Shown here: positions 1 through 6,499 of the stretch, piece after piece
How the letters are laid out: every line of letters begins with the position of its first letter
Position numbering within the stretch: the first letter of the stretch is position 1
Origin: Tannerella sp.
GTDB taxonomy: Bacteria > Bacteroidota > Bacteroidia > Bacteroidales > Tannerellaceae
Assembly (NCBI GenBank): GCA_031272655.1
Contig: JAISTJ010000043.1
Coordinates: 1 to 11,880 of the forward strand
Length of the DNA: 11,880 bases
Direction: 5' to 3'
Notes under the pieces: model-generated
Databases searched by the model: none
The model's input: the letters and a program-made list of their open reading frames with translations, nothing else
What the model was told of the DNA's origin: nothing
Translations under genes and position numbers: made by a program

Positions 1-51
1 TTTTAATGAAATAAGGCAAATATTTGAAATACAGATAAATAATAATGTGGC

Positions 52-58
52 TAATTTG
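52..58 (+). promoter_or_regulatory. Weak candidate -7 box of the SDR gene
   Basis: TAATTTG lies 24 bp before the SDR start and is one base short of the Bacteroidota -7 consensus TAnnTTTG. A TTTG at 23-26 is too far away (25 bp) for a normal -33 partner. Position and composition are plausible but the match is weak. Confidence 0.25.
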
Positions 59-81
59 AAAATAACAAATAAAGAAAAAGT

Positions 82-810
82 ATGGCAAACAACAAAAAAC
101 GCGCAATAGTAGTCGGCGCGACGTCGGGCATCGGACGCGGGTTGGCGATTGTGCTTGCCGAGAACGGCTATCGGGTCGGAATTACGGGACGGCGAACGGA
201 GTTGCTCGACGAGTTGAAGGCGCTGCACCCGGAAGCGTTTGTTACCAAACCGTTTGACGTCAGCGCAACAGCTGATGTAGAGCGGCATTTGGACGAACTG
301 ACAGCCGAATTGGGCGGGATTGACCTGTTGGTTATCTGCGCCGGCGCGGGGCATCGCAATCCTTCGCTGTTGTTTGAGGGCGAAATGCTCTCTATCGAAG
401 TCAATGTCAAGGGATTCACATGCGTTTCCGACTGGGGATACCGCTATTTTGCACAGCGCGGCGGCGGTCATCTCGTTGCAATTACCTCGATTGCCGGTGT
501 GCGCGGCAACTACGACGCCCCTGCTTACGGCGCCTCGAAAGCCTACAATATCAACTACTTACAGGGCTTGCGATGGCGTGCGGCACGAGAACATTTACTT
601 TTGACAATCACCGACATACGCCCCGGATGGGTGGATACCGCATTGGCGCAGGGAAATCGCGTGTTTTGGGTACAACCGGTCGAAAAATCTGTGCGTCAGA
701 TATACAAAGCAATCCGACAGAAACGCAAGACTGCTTATATTACAAAGCGTTGGCGAATAATCGCCGTCTTTATGCGTATCCTGCCGGATTGGATTTACAA
801 CCGGATTTAA
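82..810 (+). CDS. SDR family NAD(P)-dependent oxidoreductase
   Basis: A 242-residue short-chain dehydrogenase/reductase, about the usual length of a classical SDR. The N-terminal Rossmann nucleotide-binding glycine motif GATSGIG is at residues 12-18. The CAGAG stretch near residues 86-90 matches the family NAG motif position, and Asn108 lies in the following helix. The catalytic set is Ser136, Tyr149 and Lys153 (YGASK). The enzyme should be a soluble cytoplasmic NAD(P)(H)-dependent oxidoreductase; the substrate cannot be read from sequence. The C-terminal tail (residues 205-242) is basic and aromatic, so peripheral membrane contact is possible but only a guess. The start at 82 is chosen because it follows an A-rich stretch typical of Bacteroidota starts and leaves the Rossmann motif near the N-terminus. 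Fold and family are certain; the reaction is not. Confidence 0.93.
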   Translation: MANNKKRAIVVGATSGIGRGLAIVLAENGYRVGITGRRTELLDELKALHPEAFVTKPFDVSATADVERHLDELTAELGGIDLLVICAGAGHRNPSLLFEGEMLSIEVNVKGFTCVSDWGYRYFAQRGGGHLVAITSIAGVRGNYDAPAYGASKAYNINYLQGLRWRAAREHLLLTITDIRPGWVDTALAQGNRVFWVQPVEKSVRQIYKAIRQKRKTAYITKRWRIIAVFMRILPDWIYNRI

Positions 811-862
811 AGAAAAATATAGATTATGGCAATAAAAACGGCAAATGGGAAACGATAAGGCT

Positions 863-1014
863 ATGAATGCAAAGATCTATGAGTTTGACGCCGTCATACA
901 GTCATCCGAAATCGGGAAAGGCGGAGCTTACATTGCTTTCCTTACCGCACCAAAATAGGCAAACAACCGGGGGATATTGTGCGGGTAATCGTACGGGAAA
1001 GTGAAGCGAGATGA
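863..1014 (+). pseudogene. Decayed DUF1905 family gene with internal deletion
   Basis: Two fragments of one small protein are visible in different frames. The frame starting at 863 reads MNAKIYEFDAVIQSS, then EIGKGGAYIAF, which is the N-terminus of the DUF1905 family, and stops at 956-958. The frame ending with TGA at 1012-1014 reads RTKIGKQPGDIVRV, then IVRESEAR, which is the conserved C-terminus of the same family. Intact members recalled from related bacteria are roughly 95 residues, so about 45-50 internal codons are missing and the reading frame is shifted near 940-946. DUF1905 proteins are small beta-barrel proteins of unknown role. The gene follows the SDR gene by 52 bp in the same direction and ends 2 bp before the convergent sigma-factor stop. 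The identification rests on recalled family sequences, but both ends match in the correct order and strand. Confidence 0.7.
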
Positions 1015-1016
1015 CT

Positions 1017-1583
1017 TTAAATCAGTTCGTCGTACAGCGATTTCAGGCGTTTGCGGAGGTGGAGTATGGCGTAGTGTTTGCGGGAGAGGACGGTGTTGAC
1101 GGAGACGCCTGTCGTTGCGGCAATGTCTTTTACCGGAATGCCGTCCAATTCAGTCAATTCAAAAACCTCGCGCTGTTGGGCGGGGAGTTCTGCGAGCGCC
1201 GCTTCGAGTTCCTCCCAGACGAGGGCGCGAAAATAGACCGTTTCGGGCGAGGGCGAAGCGCCTTCACTTTCGCTGAAGAGGGCTTCCGAAAACTCTTCCA
1301 ATGCCGCTTCATCGTCTTCACGGAAGTCGTCAATCAGCGATTCGCGCCGTTTGACGCCGTGATTGATAATCAGGTTACGGGCTGTCTTGTAGAGCCACGC
1401 CGAGAGGTTTTCGATGGGGTTCACGGCGACATCCGCAATAGTTTTAAGCCATTGAAACATAACATCTTGCAGGATATCCTCCGCGTCCTCCCTGTTCGCC
1501 ACCCTGCTACGGATGAACGATTTGAGGCGCGGTTGCTGCTCTGCAATCTGCCGTTCAAGTTCTGTTCGCTCTTTAGTCGCCAT
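1017..1583 (-). CDS. ECF-type RNA polymerase sigma factor
   Basis: A 188-residue sigma-70 family factor of the extracytoplasmic-function type. Region 2 covers about residues 20-80, with the core-binding segment REDAEDILQDVMFQWLK (31-47) and the DNA-melting helix around NLSAWLYKTARN (59-70). An acidic linker (82-112) follows. Region 4 covers about 125-180, with ELPAQQREVFELTELDG and the helix-turn-helix VKDIAATTGVSVNTVLSRK (151-169) that should read the -35-type element. An upstream ATG at 1655 would add 24 residues lying inside the preceding membrane gene. The start at 1583 is preferred because it gives a normal ECF N-terminus and an 11-bp overlap with the membrane gene (stop at 1573-1575), which implies translational coupling. 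It is the last gene of a unit with a ferredoxin and a membrane protein, a candidate for its controlling partner. Confidence 0.93.
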   Translation of the reverse strand: MATKERTELERQIAEQQPRLKSFIRSRVANREDAEDILQDVMFQWLKTIADVAVNPIENLSAWLYKTARNLIINHGVKRRESLIDDFREDDEAALEEFSEALFSESEGASPSPETVYFRALVWEELEAALAELPAQQREVFELTELDGIPVKDIAATTGVSVNTVLSRKHYAILHLRKRLKSLYDELI

Positions 1584-1956
1584 TTTCTTCCTGTGTTTCA
1601 GATGTTTGCATTCCGAAGCATTGAGAGCCAAAAAAGGCATGGCGTCTTTTAACAAAATTCCGTCTCTCTTCCGGCGTCATATTCAGCCACTTGTCGTGTA
1701 ATTCGCGAAAGCGGTTCATCTTTTTCATCTTTTTTTTGTAAAAATGAGGTCCATGCCCATGCCCATGAAAGCCCAGTCCGCCGATAAGCAATTTGCAAAG
1801 GGCGAACAAGCCCAGCGCCTGCCAAAAACCGATAGAAGCAAACCCGAAAATAGCGGGTACAAGCCAGTTCCACAGCAGCATCACTACCATGCCAACCGCC
1901 GTCGCTGCTGCTGCCGTAATGATAATAAATCCGATAAAATGCAAAAAATGTTTCAT
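1573..1956 (-). CDS. His-rich two-helix membrane protein, possible sigma-factor regulator
   Basis: A 127-residue protein with two predicted membrane helices, about residues 7-33 and 38-62. They are followed by the His cluster HGHGHGPHF (64-72) and a strongly basic segment KKKMKKMNRFR (74-84). Next comes HDKWLNMTPEERRNFVKRR (87-105), then an acidic tail. By the positive-inside rule both ends should be cytoplasmic, so the histidines sit on the cytoplasmic face where they could bind a metal. I do not recognise a named family. It lies between a ferredoxin (21 bp upstream) and an ECF sigma factor whose start it overlaps by 11 bp, so a role as a membrane-bound controller of that sigma factor is a reasonable inference. 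The gene order is the reverse of the common sigma-then-anti-sigma arrangement. No anti-sigma domain is recognisable. Confidence 0.85.
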   Translation of the reverse strand: MKHFLHFIGFIIITAAAATAVGMVVMLLWNWLVPAIFGFASIGFWQALGLFALCKLLIGGLGFHGHGHGPHFYKKKMKKMNRFRELHDKWLNMTPEERRNFVKRRHAFFGSQCFGMQTSETQEENGD

Positions 1957-1977
1957 AATCTTCTAATTTATAAATAT

Positions 1978-2232
1978 TTAACAATAACGTTCAATCATCT
2001 CGATAGCCTGTTCGGGGCAGTTCTTGGCACACTTTCCACAGCCCGTACAACGGTCGGGCGAGTTGACAAAGGTAGTCATTTTTCCCTGAACAACGGCGCA
2101 CATCAGCGCTTTATGCCGACAAATCCATACGCAATACCTGCAGTTACGGCACTTGTTCTCGTCCACATGCGCTATCAAATCTCGTTTCTTCCTAAACATA
2201 TCAGTAATAATTTCATCTAAAAAGGAAGACAT
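1978..2232 (-). CDS. 2x[4Fe-4S] ferredoxin-type protein
   Basis: An 84-residue protein with two complete ferredoxin cluster motifs of form CxxCxxCxxxC: Cys28, 31, 34, 38 and Cys62, 65, 68, 72. The second is followed by the usual proline (NCPE); the first has Arg instead (ICRHKAL). Cys45 and Cys84 are extra. It should carry two [4Fe-4S] clusters and act as a cytoplasmic electron carrier or redox-sensing subunit. The N-terminal 25 residues (FLDEIITDMFRKKRDLIA) are basic and amphipathic and may dock to a partner. It is the first gene of the leftward unit leading to the membrane protein and sigma factor, so it may report redox state to that system; this is inference. No good TAnnTTTG promoter is visible upstream. 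Confidence 0.92.
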   Translation of the reverse strand: MSSFLDEIITDMFRKKRDLIAHVDENKCRNCRYCVWICRHKALMCAVVQGKMTTFVNSPDRCTGCGKCAKNCPEQAIEMIERYC

Positions 2233-2289
2233 GTGAAACGCGAAAATATTTTATTTTGATGTTTTTTATTTTAAAACCGTAAAATTCGT

Positions 2290-2297
2290 TATCTTTG
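2290..2297 (+). promoter_or_regulatory. -7 promoter box for the small membrane protein
   Basis: TATCTTTG is an exact match to the Bacteroidota -7 consensus TAnnTTTG. It ends only 5 bp before the ATG at 2303. Transcription from this box would start at or within a few bases of the start codon, giving a leaderless or nearly leaderless mRNA. No clear TTTG is found at the expected -33 position, where the sequence is T-rich. Confidence 0.55.
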
Positions 2298-2302
2298 TGC
2301 CT

Positions 2303-2518
2303 ATGAAATCTTTAAATACAGTTCTGACAGTAATTTGCACTGTCCTTGTGATAATCTCAATTTTCCCCGGTTTCGGATGGTTGGCTTACATCTACGGCGC
2401 TTTCGCTACGCTAATGCTAATCTTCGGCTTATTAGGCGGGGGCAGAATCCTCCTGTCAATCTTTTTCATCGTCTTTGCCATTATCCGTCTGATTGGTGGA
2501 GGCTTTATCGGCATCTGA
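2303..2518 (+). CDS. Small hydrophobic membrane protein, unknown function
   Basis: A 71-residue, almost wholly hydrophobic protein beginning MKSLNTVLTVICTVLV. Two, possibly three, membrane helices are visible: about residues 6-24, 27-46 and 48-66. Glycine-rich turns (GLLGGGR near residue 43, GGGFIG near the end) separate them. A GTG at 2297 could extend it by two residues, but the ATG at 2303 is preferred because the -7 promoter box itself covers 2290-2297. There are no charged catalytic residues and no family that I recognise. It stands alone, divergent from the ferredoxin unit and followed by a hairpin with a T-tract. Codon use and composition support a real gene. Confidence 0.75.
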   Translation: MKSLNTVLTVICTVLVIISIFPGFGWLAYIYGAFATLMLIFGLLGGGRILLSIFFIVFAIIRLIGGGFIGI

Positions 2519-2558
2519 TTGCAAGATGTCGCAAATTTACAATTTTAGTTGCATAAAC

Positions 2559-2581
2559 CGCCGTACCTTTGCGGCGTTTTT
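2559..2581 (+). terminator. Compact GC hairpin with T-tract after the small membrane gene
   Basis: CGCCG (2559-2563) and CGGCG (2572-2576) form a 5-bp all-GC stem with an 8-base loop, followed directly by TTTTT (2577-2581). It sits 41 bp after the stop of the small membrane gene. The stem is short for a strong intrinsic terminator. The loop is exactly the -7 box of the next gene. Confidence 0.45.
2564..2571 (+). promoter_or_regulatory. -7 promoter box for the VOC gene
   Basis: TACCTTTG matches TAnnTTTG exactly and lies 32 bp before the ATG at 2604, giving a leader of about 25 nt. The -33 region is only T-rich (TTTT at 2543-2546), not a clean TTTG. Confidence 0.6.
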
Positions 2582-2603
2582 AATCACTAAATTTACAAGA
2601 AAA

Positions 2604-2963
2604 ATGGAAAAAAGACTTGTTTCATGGGTTACTATCCCCGCCGCCGATTTTGAGAGAGCGGTAAAATTCTATGGTACGGTGCTTAGCATCAAGTTTGAAA
2701 CTTACGACTGTGGCGACGGCGTCCGGATGGCGTGCTTCCCGACAGGCGAGGGCGAGATATGTTACTCGCCCGATATGAAGCCGTCGAAAGAAGGCACGAT
2801 GGTCAGTTTGGCTGTCCCCGACAGCATTGAGGCGTCAATAGCGCGGGCTGAAGCGCTCGGCGGCGAGGTCGTTATCCCCAAAACCAAGATTGAGGCGGAA
2901 GGATTGGGCTACTTCGCTGTCCTTGCCGATACGGAGGGCAATCTTGTCGGGCTGTATGAATGA
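2604..2963 (+). CDS. VOC (glyoxalase/bleomycin-resistance fold) family protein
   Basis: A 119-residue single-domain vicinal-oxygen-chelate protein. The first beta-alpha-beta unit is VSWVTIPAADFERAVKFYGTVL (residues 6-27), with the typical AVKFY helix. The second repeat runs about 67-119, with VPDSIEASIARAEALGG (71-87) and the closing strands FAVLADTEGNLVGLYE (104-119). The position usually held by the first metal-ligand His is Trp8, so a metal-dependent glyoxalase activity is doubtful, although the C-terminal Glu119 is kept. The substrate is unknown. The frame is open further upstream, but 2604 is chosen for the A-rich leader, the promoter at 2564-2571 and the normal family N-terminus. The AraC-family gene starts 96 bp downstream on the same strand and may be co-transcribed or functionally linked. 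Confidence 0.9.
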   Translation: MEKRLVSWVTIPAADFERAVKFYGTVLSIKFETYDCGDGVRMACFPTGEGEICYSPDMKPSKEGTMVSLAVPDSIEASIARAEALGGEVVIPKTKIEAEGLGYFAVLADTEGNLVGLYE

Positions 2964-3002
2964 TTTTAGATTTCAGATTTTAGAATTTAGATTTTAGATT
3001 TC
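2962..3002. repeat. AT-rich degenerate tandem repeat (GATTTTAGA-type)
   Basis: The unit GATTTTAGA or GATTTCAGA recurs about four times in head-to-tail, slightly degenerate form, starting at the VOC stop codon. It looks like low-complexity spacer; no protein-binding role is evident. Confidence 0.6.
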
Positions 3003-3005
3003 TGG

Positions 3006-3041
3006 CAGAGGGTCTCTCTTTTTGCAGAGAGAGGCTCTCTG
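3006..3041 (+). repeat. Palindromic repeat element, intergenic copy
   Basis: CAGAGGGTCTCTCT and AGAGAGGCTCTCTG form a 14-bp hairpin with G-T wobbles and a loop of about 8 bases. It lies between the VOC and AraC genes. The arms closely match the palindrome inside alaS at 9555-9587, including a T opposite G at the eighth stem position. No T-tract follows, so it is a poor terminator. Confidence 0.7.
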
Positions 3042-3059
3042 TTCAATAAAAAGTAATTA

Positions 3060-3866
3060 ATGGCAGTACATTTTGCAATCCCTTCGCCGTCTCTTTCGCC
3101 TTATATCAAGCGCTATTGGGCGATAGATAACACGCTGGAACGCGGTCAGACCTGCGTTCAGCGCATACTTCCTACGGGATTTTGCGAACTGATGCTGTAT
3201 TTCTCGCCTCGCCCGCAAATTGTGGACCCTGACCGTTCTATTGCCGACAATGCCGCCCTCTACGGTCATCTCGGCGAGTATTACGACATTGAATATCAGG
3301 GCGATTTGGACGTTTTTTCTATTGTTTTTCAGCCGCAGGGATTGATGCAGTTTTTCAGTTTTCCCCTGAACGAGATTTTCAATATCAACGTGCCGTTGCA
3401 GCATTTCACAGGGCAGGTTGGGCGCGATTTGGAAGAGCGGATGGGTAGCGTGGATAGTTTTGAGGCGAGGGTCCGGATTGTGGAAAACTACTTTATCGCC
3501 TCATTACAAAAGCAATACGAAGAATACGAGTTTCGCCGCCTTCATCATGTCATTGAGACGCTTGTCCGGCGGCGCGGCGAAGTCAGCATTGACGACATGG
3601 CGTCGGAAGCCTGCCTTAGTCGCCGCCAGTTCGAGCGCATCTTCGCAGAGCGTATCGGCTCGTCCCCAAAGCAATACCTTAAAACTATCCGTTTCCAACG
3701 CGCACTCTACGAAAAACAGCAAAATAATGGCCTGACAATGACCGAATTAGCCCTTGATTGCGGTTATTACGACCAAGCGCATTTTATCGCCGATTTCAAG
3801 TCCATTTGCGGTCAGACCCCGCTAAAATTCTTCCAAGAAAACGAAGCCTGCTCGGATTTCTTTTAA
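3060..3866 (+). CDS. AraC family transcriptional regulator
   Basis: A 268-residue regulator. The N-terminal half (about 1-150) begins FAIPSPSLSPYIKRYWAID and contains RILPTGFCELMLYFSP. This is the beta-barrel-type sensory domain seen in AraC proteins of the DUF6597 kind. The C-terminal DNA-binding domain (about 160-260) has both helix-turn-helix units. The first is VSIDDMASEACLSRRQFERIF. The second is TELALDCGYYDQAHFIADFK, followed by the family signature GQTPLKFF. It should bind DNA near its targets in response to an unknown small ligand. No promoter box is obvious immediately upstream, so it may be read from the VOC promoter. The VOC gene is its most likely linked target, by position only. 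Confidence 0.93.
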   Translation: MAVHFAIPSPSLSPYIKRYWAIDNTLERGQTCVQRILPTGFCELMLYFSPRPQIVDPDRSIADNAALYGHLGEYYDIEYQGDLDVFSIVFQPQGLMQFFSFPLNEIFNINVPLQHFTGQVGRDLEERMGSVDSFEARVRIVENYFIASLQKQYEEYEFRRLHHVIETLVRRRGEVSIDDMASEACLSRRQFERIFAERIGSSPKQYLKTIRFQRALYEKQQNNGLTMTELALDCGYYDQAHFIADFKSICGQTPLKFFQENEACSDFF

Positions 3867-3954
3867 CTTTCGGCATTTTGTTTGCCGCCTTGCCTAACCT
3901 AACCTGTGTTTTAAAAATTACACTCCATTAAGCGAAAATGTTTGTAAAAATTTG

Positions 3955-3962
3955 TACCTTTG
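3955..3962 (+). promoter_or_regulatory. -7 promoter box for gpmI
   Basis: TACCTTTG matches the Bacteroidota -7 consensus and is 40 bp before the gpmI ATG, so the mRNA would have a leader of about 33 nt. A TTTG at 3941-3944 is too close (10 bp) for a standard -33 element, so only the -7 box is supported. Confidence 0.6.
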
Positions 3963-4002
3963 TGGGGTAAAATTGAGTAAAAATTATCATAAATAGCTAA
4001 TT

Positions 4003-5529
4003 ATGAAGAAGAAAGCGATTTTAATCATTTGCGACGGATGGGGGCTGGGAGATAAAAAGAAAGACGATGTAATATCCTGTACGCCAACCCCTTATTGGGA
4101 CTATCTGCTGAATACCTACCCGCATTCGCAGTTACAGGCTTCGGGCGAAAACGTTGGTCTGCCGGACGGACAGATGGGGAACTCCGAAGTAGGACACCTC
4201 AACATTGGCGCCGGAAGGGTTGTATATCAAGACCTTGTGAAAATCAACAAGGCTTGCCGCGAGAATACGATTCTTGAGAACCCCGAAATAAAGCGGGCTT
4301 ACGAGTATGCTGCAAAGAACGGCAAACAGATTCATTTCCTCGGTCTTGTGTCCGACGGCGGCGTTCACAGTTCCTTAGACCACTTGTTTAAACTGACGGA
4401 AATATCCAAGATATACGGCATCACAAAGTCTTACGTGCATTGCTTTATGGACGGGCGCGACACCGACCCGCGCAGCGGTAAGGGCTTCATTGAGCAATTA
4501 GAGCGCCATCTTGCCGAAACCGGCGGCGCAATAGCCTCGATAGTAGGGCGTTACTATGCAATGGACAGAGATAAACGCTGGGAGCGCGTCAAAGAGGCTT
4601 ACGACCTGCTCGTCAGCGGCGTCGGCAAGCAGGCGGAAGACATGGTCGCCGCTGTGCAACAGTCTTACGACGAAGATGTTACCGACGAGTTTATCAAGCC
4701 CATAGTACATGTCAGGGACGGCAAACCGGTGGCTGTTATTGAGGAGGGCGACGTGGTTGTCTTCTTCAACTTCCGCAACGACCGCGCCAAGGAACTGACA
4801 ATCGTTTTGACACAGCAGGACATGCCCGATGCGGGGATGCACACCATTCCGAACCTGCAATACTTCACCATGACGCCCTACGACGCTACTTTCAAAGGGC
4901 TGCATATCCTGTTCGACAAAGAGAATGTGGACAATACGCTCGGCGAGTATCTTGCTGCGCTGACATTGAAGCAGTTACATATAGCGGAGACCGAGAAATA
5001 CGCCCACGTAACGTTCTTCTTCAACGGCGGTCGAGAGGCGCCTTTCGACGGCGAGTCTCGTATTCTTGTTCCCTCCCCAAAGGTCGCTACCTACGACCTT
5101 AAGCCGGAGATGAGCGCCTACGAGGTGAAAGACAAACTTGTGGAGGCTATCAACACGCAGCAGTACGACTTTATAGTCTGCAACTATGCAAACGGCGACA
5201 TGGTAGGTCATACGGGCGTTTACGAGGCTATCGAGAAAGCCGTCGTCGCCGTTGACGCCTGCCTGCGCGACACCGTAGAGGCTGCTAAAGCCAATAACTA
5301 CGAGGTGATTATCATCGCCGACCATGGCAACGCCGACCATGCCCTCAACGAAGACGGCACGCCGAACACTGCCCATTCGCTTAACCCCGTGCCTTTCGTC
5401 TATGTTACAGCCGACGCCAATGCCCGCGTAGCCGACGGCATACTCGCCGATGTAGCGCCCTCGCTGCTGCATATTCTCGGTCTGCCGCAACCAAAGGAGA
5501 TGACGGGTTCAAATTTAATTAAGAATTGA
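4003..5529 (+). CDS. gpmI: 2,3-bisphosphoglycerate-independent phosphoglycerate mutase
   Basis: A 508-residue enzyme interconverting 3- and 2-phosphoglycerate in glycolysis and gluconeogenesis, of normal family length. It is a two-metal (typically manganese) alkaline-phosphatase-superfamily enzyme. Visible active-site residues are Asp11 (ICDGWG), the phosphorylated nucleophile Ser61 (GNSEVGH), His122 (SDGGVHS), Arg152-Asp153 ([13 protein letters not shown]), Arg183 and Arg189 ([14 protein letters not shown]). Later come [24 protein letters not shown] and ADHGNAD, which carry the second metal set. The protein is cytoplasmic. It is monocistronic as far as can be seen, with its own promoter. Its last codons (NLIKN) run directly into the AT-rich repeat array that follows, so the extreme C-terminus may have been shaped by that repeat. 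Confidence 0.98.
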   Translation: MKKKAILIICDGWGLGDKKKDDVISCTPTPYWDYLLNTYPHSQLQASGENVGLPDGQMGNSEVGHLNIGAGRVVYQDLVKINKACRENTILENPEIKRAYEYAAKNGKQIHFLGLVSDGGVHSSLDHLFKLTEISKIYGITKSYVHCFMDGRDTDPRSGKGFIEQLERHLAETGGAIASIVGRYYAMDRDKRWERVKEAYDLLVSGVGKQAEDMVAAVQQSYDEDVTDEFIKPIVHVRDGKPVAVIEEGDVVVFFNFRNDRAKELTIVLTQQDMPDAGMHTIPNLQYFTMTPYDATFKGLHILFDKENVDNTLGEYLAALTLKQLHIAETEKYAHVTFFFNGGREAPFDGESRILVPSPKVATYDLKPEMSAYEVKDKLVEAINTQQYDFIVCNYANGDMVGHTGVYEAIEKAVVAVDACLRDTVEAAKANNYEVIIIADHGNADHALNEDGTPNTAHSLNPVPFVYVTADANARVADGILADVAPSLLHILGLPQPKEMTGSNLIKN

Positions 5530-5600
5530 GAATTAAGAATTAAGAGTTTAAGAGTTTATGAGTTTATGAGTTTGAGGTTTATGGTTTGAAGTTTGAGGTT
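5524..5600. repeat. Degenerate 7/8-base tandem array, GAATTAA to GAGTTTAT
   Basis: Starting within the gpmI stop codon, GAATTGA and GAATTAA units grade into GAGTTTAA, GAGTTTAT and then GTTTGAGG-like units. It is simple-sequence DNA of period 7 to 8 with no open reading frame. Confidence 0.75.
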
Positions 5601-5617
5601 TTCTTAGTTTTCTATAG

Positions 5618-5650
5618 TTTTATTTTTTATTTTTTATTTTTTATTTTAAT
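5618..5650. repeat. Heptamer array (TTTTTTA)n
   Basis: About four head-to-tail copies of the heptamer ATTTTTT make a run of A/T only. It is the second of the seven-base arrays in the gpmI-DUF3109 gap. Confidence 0.8.
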
Positions 5651-5652
5651 AA

Positions 5653-5676
5653 GATTGCTTCGTTCCTCGCAATGAC
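5653..5676. repeat. Short palindromic element with ATTGC/GCAAT ends
   Basis: The reverse complement begins GTCATTGCGAGGAACGAAGC, a short dispersed repeat I recognise from many unrelated bacterial genomes. ATTGC (5654-5658) and GCAAT (5669-5673) form its ends. It is embedded between two heptamer arrays. Confidence 0.6.
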
Positions 5677-5691
5677 GCTCAATAAGAACTT

Positions 5692-5857
5692 CACCACTCA
5701 TCACTCATCACTCATCACTCATCACATCAATCATCATCCATGATGCAACCTTCATTCCAGATGCCAGTCATGACTCCTGATATCAACAACAATCTCTCAT
5801 CACTCATCACTCATCACTCATCACTCACCGCTCACCACTCATCATTCACCATTCACC
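5692..5857. repeat. CATCACT heptamer arrays before the DUF3109 gene
   Basis: Two blocks of the heptamer ACTCATC lie at 5692-5728 and 5793-5857, about 4-5 clean copies each, the second decaying into ATTCACC units. They are separated by 64 bp of unique sequence holding a CATCAT-CC-ATGATG palindrome (5732-5745). The second block ends exactly at the ATG of the downstream gene. An in-frame TGA at 5771-5773 and the lack of an upstream ATG argue against an N-terminal extension through the array. Together with the features above, this accounts for the 328-bp gene-free stretch 5530-5857. Confidence 0.8.
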
Positions 5858-6451
5858 ATGATAGAGATTTTCGACACAATAATAAGTCGTGACCTTGCAG
5901 AGAGGTATTTTCATTGCGACCTGCCTCATTGCAAGGGCAGATGTTGTGTTGAAGGCGATGCGGGCGCCCCGTTGGAAAAAGCGGAGTTCAACATCCTTAG
6001 AAAAATTCTGCCTGTAATATGGAACGATTTATCGCCTGATGCCCAGAGGGTTATAAACGCTCAAGGAGTAGCTTGTATTGACCGCGAGGGCGAGACGGTA
6101 ACATCCATTGTAAACGGCAAAGATTGTGTTTTCACGTGTTATGACGAAAACGCAGTCTGCCGTTGTGCAATAGAAAAGGCTTATTATGAGGGAAAAACAG
6201 ATTTCCTGAAGCCGGTTTCCTGTCATCTCTACCCTGTCAGGGTCAAGCAATACAAATATTATAAGGCGGTCAACTATGACAAATGGAATATTTGTAAAGC
6301 CGGTGAGTTACTCGGTAAACTAAAGCAAGTACCTTTGTATCAGTTTCTTAAAGAGCCATTAATACGCAAATTCGGCTCTGAATGGTACAATGCGCTTGAC
6401 GAATGTGTGAAAACCATGGTAAAACCAAAGATTTCAAAGGATAGAATCTGA
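5858..6451 (+). CDS. DUF3109 family Cys-rich protein
   Basis: A 197-residue protein of the DUF3109 family, related to the YkgJ-type metal/iron-sulfur proteins. The N-terminal cysteine cluster is Cys20, 25, 29 and 30 (FHCDLPHCKGRCC), followed by EGDAGAPL. A second cluster is Cys90, 94, 101 and 103 (CVFTCYDENAVCRC), and later cysteines are Cys122 (SCHLYPVRV) and Cys146 (NICKAGE). This spacing fits a metal- or cluster-binding cytoplasmic protein; the biochemical role of the family is not established. The start at 5858 is the only ATG in reach that keeps the conserved N-terminus. It lies directly after the CATCACT array, so the leader is repeat sequence and no clear promoter box is seen. Confidence 0.92.
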   Translation: MIEIFDTIISRDLAERYFHCDLPHCKGRCCVEGDAGAPLEKAEFNILRKILPVIWNDLSPDAQRVINAQGVACIDREGETVTSIVNGKDCVFTCYDENAVCRCAIEKAYYEGKTDFLKPVSCHLYPVRVKQYKYYKAVNYDKWNICKAGELLGKLKQVPLYQFLKEPLIRKFGSEWYNALDECVKTMVKPKISKDRI

Positions 6452-6499
6452 AACTCATTCTGTCATTTTGATAGCAAAACGAATAAAAAATCCCGAAAA

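Noticed and set aside
1011..1652. Long open frame opposite the sigma factor gene
   Set aside because: It mirrors the codon pattern of the real gene and has no recognisable domain.
1584..1655. Longer start for the sigma factor at 1655
   Set aside because: The extra 24 residues lie fully inside the membrane protein gene and are unlike an ECF N-terminus; 1583 gives the standard length.
2241..2248. TATTTTCG on the minus strand as promoter of the ferredoxin unit
   Set aside because: It deviates from TAnnTTTG, has no -33 partner and is only 8 bp from the start; too weak to list as a feature.
3871..3887. CGGCA/TGCCG hairpin after the AraC gene as a terminator
   Set aside because: The stem is only 5 bp and no T-tract follows on either strand.
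5692..5857. Regular repeats that might be taken for a CRISPR array
   Set aside because: The units are 7 bp, contiguous and without spacers; this is simple-sequence DNA.
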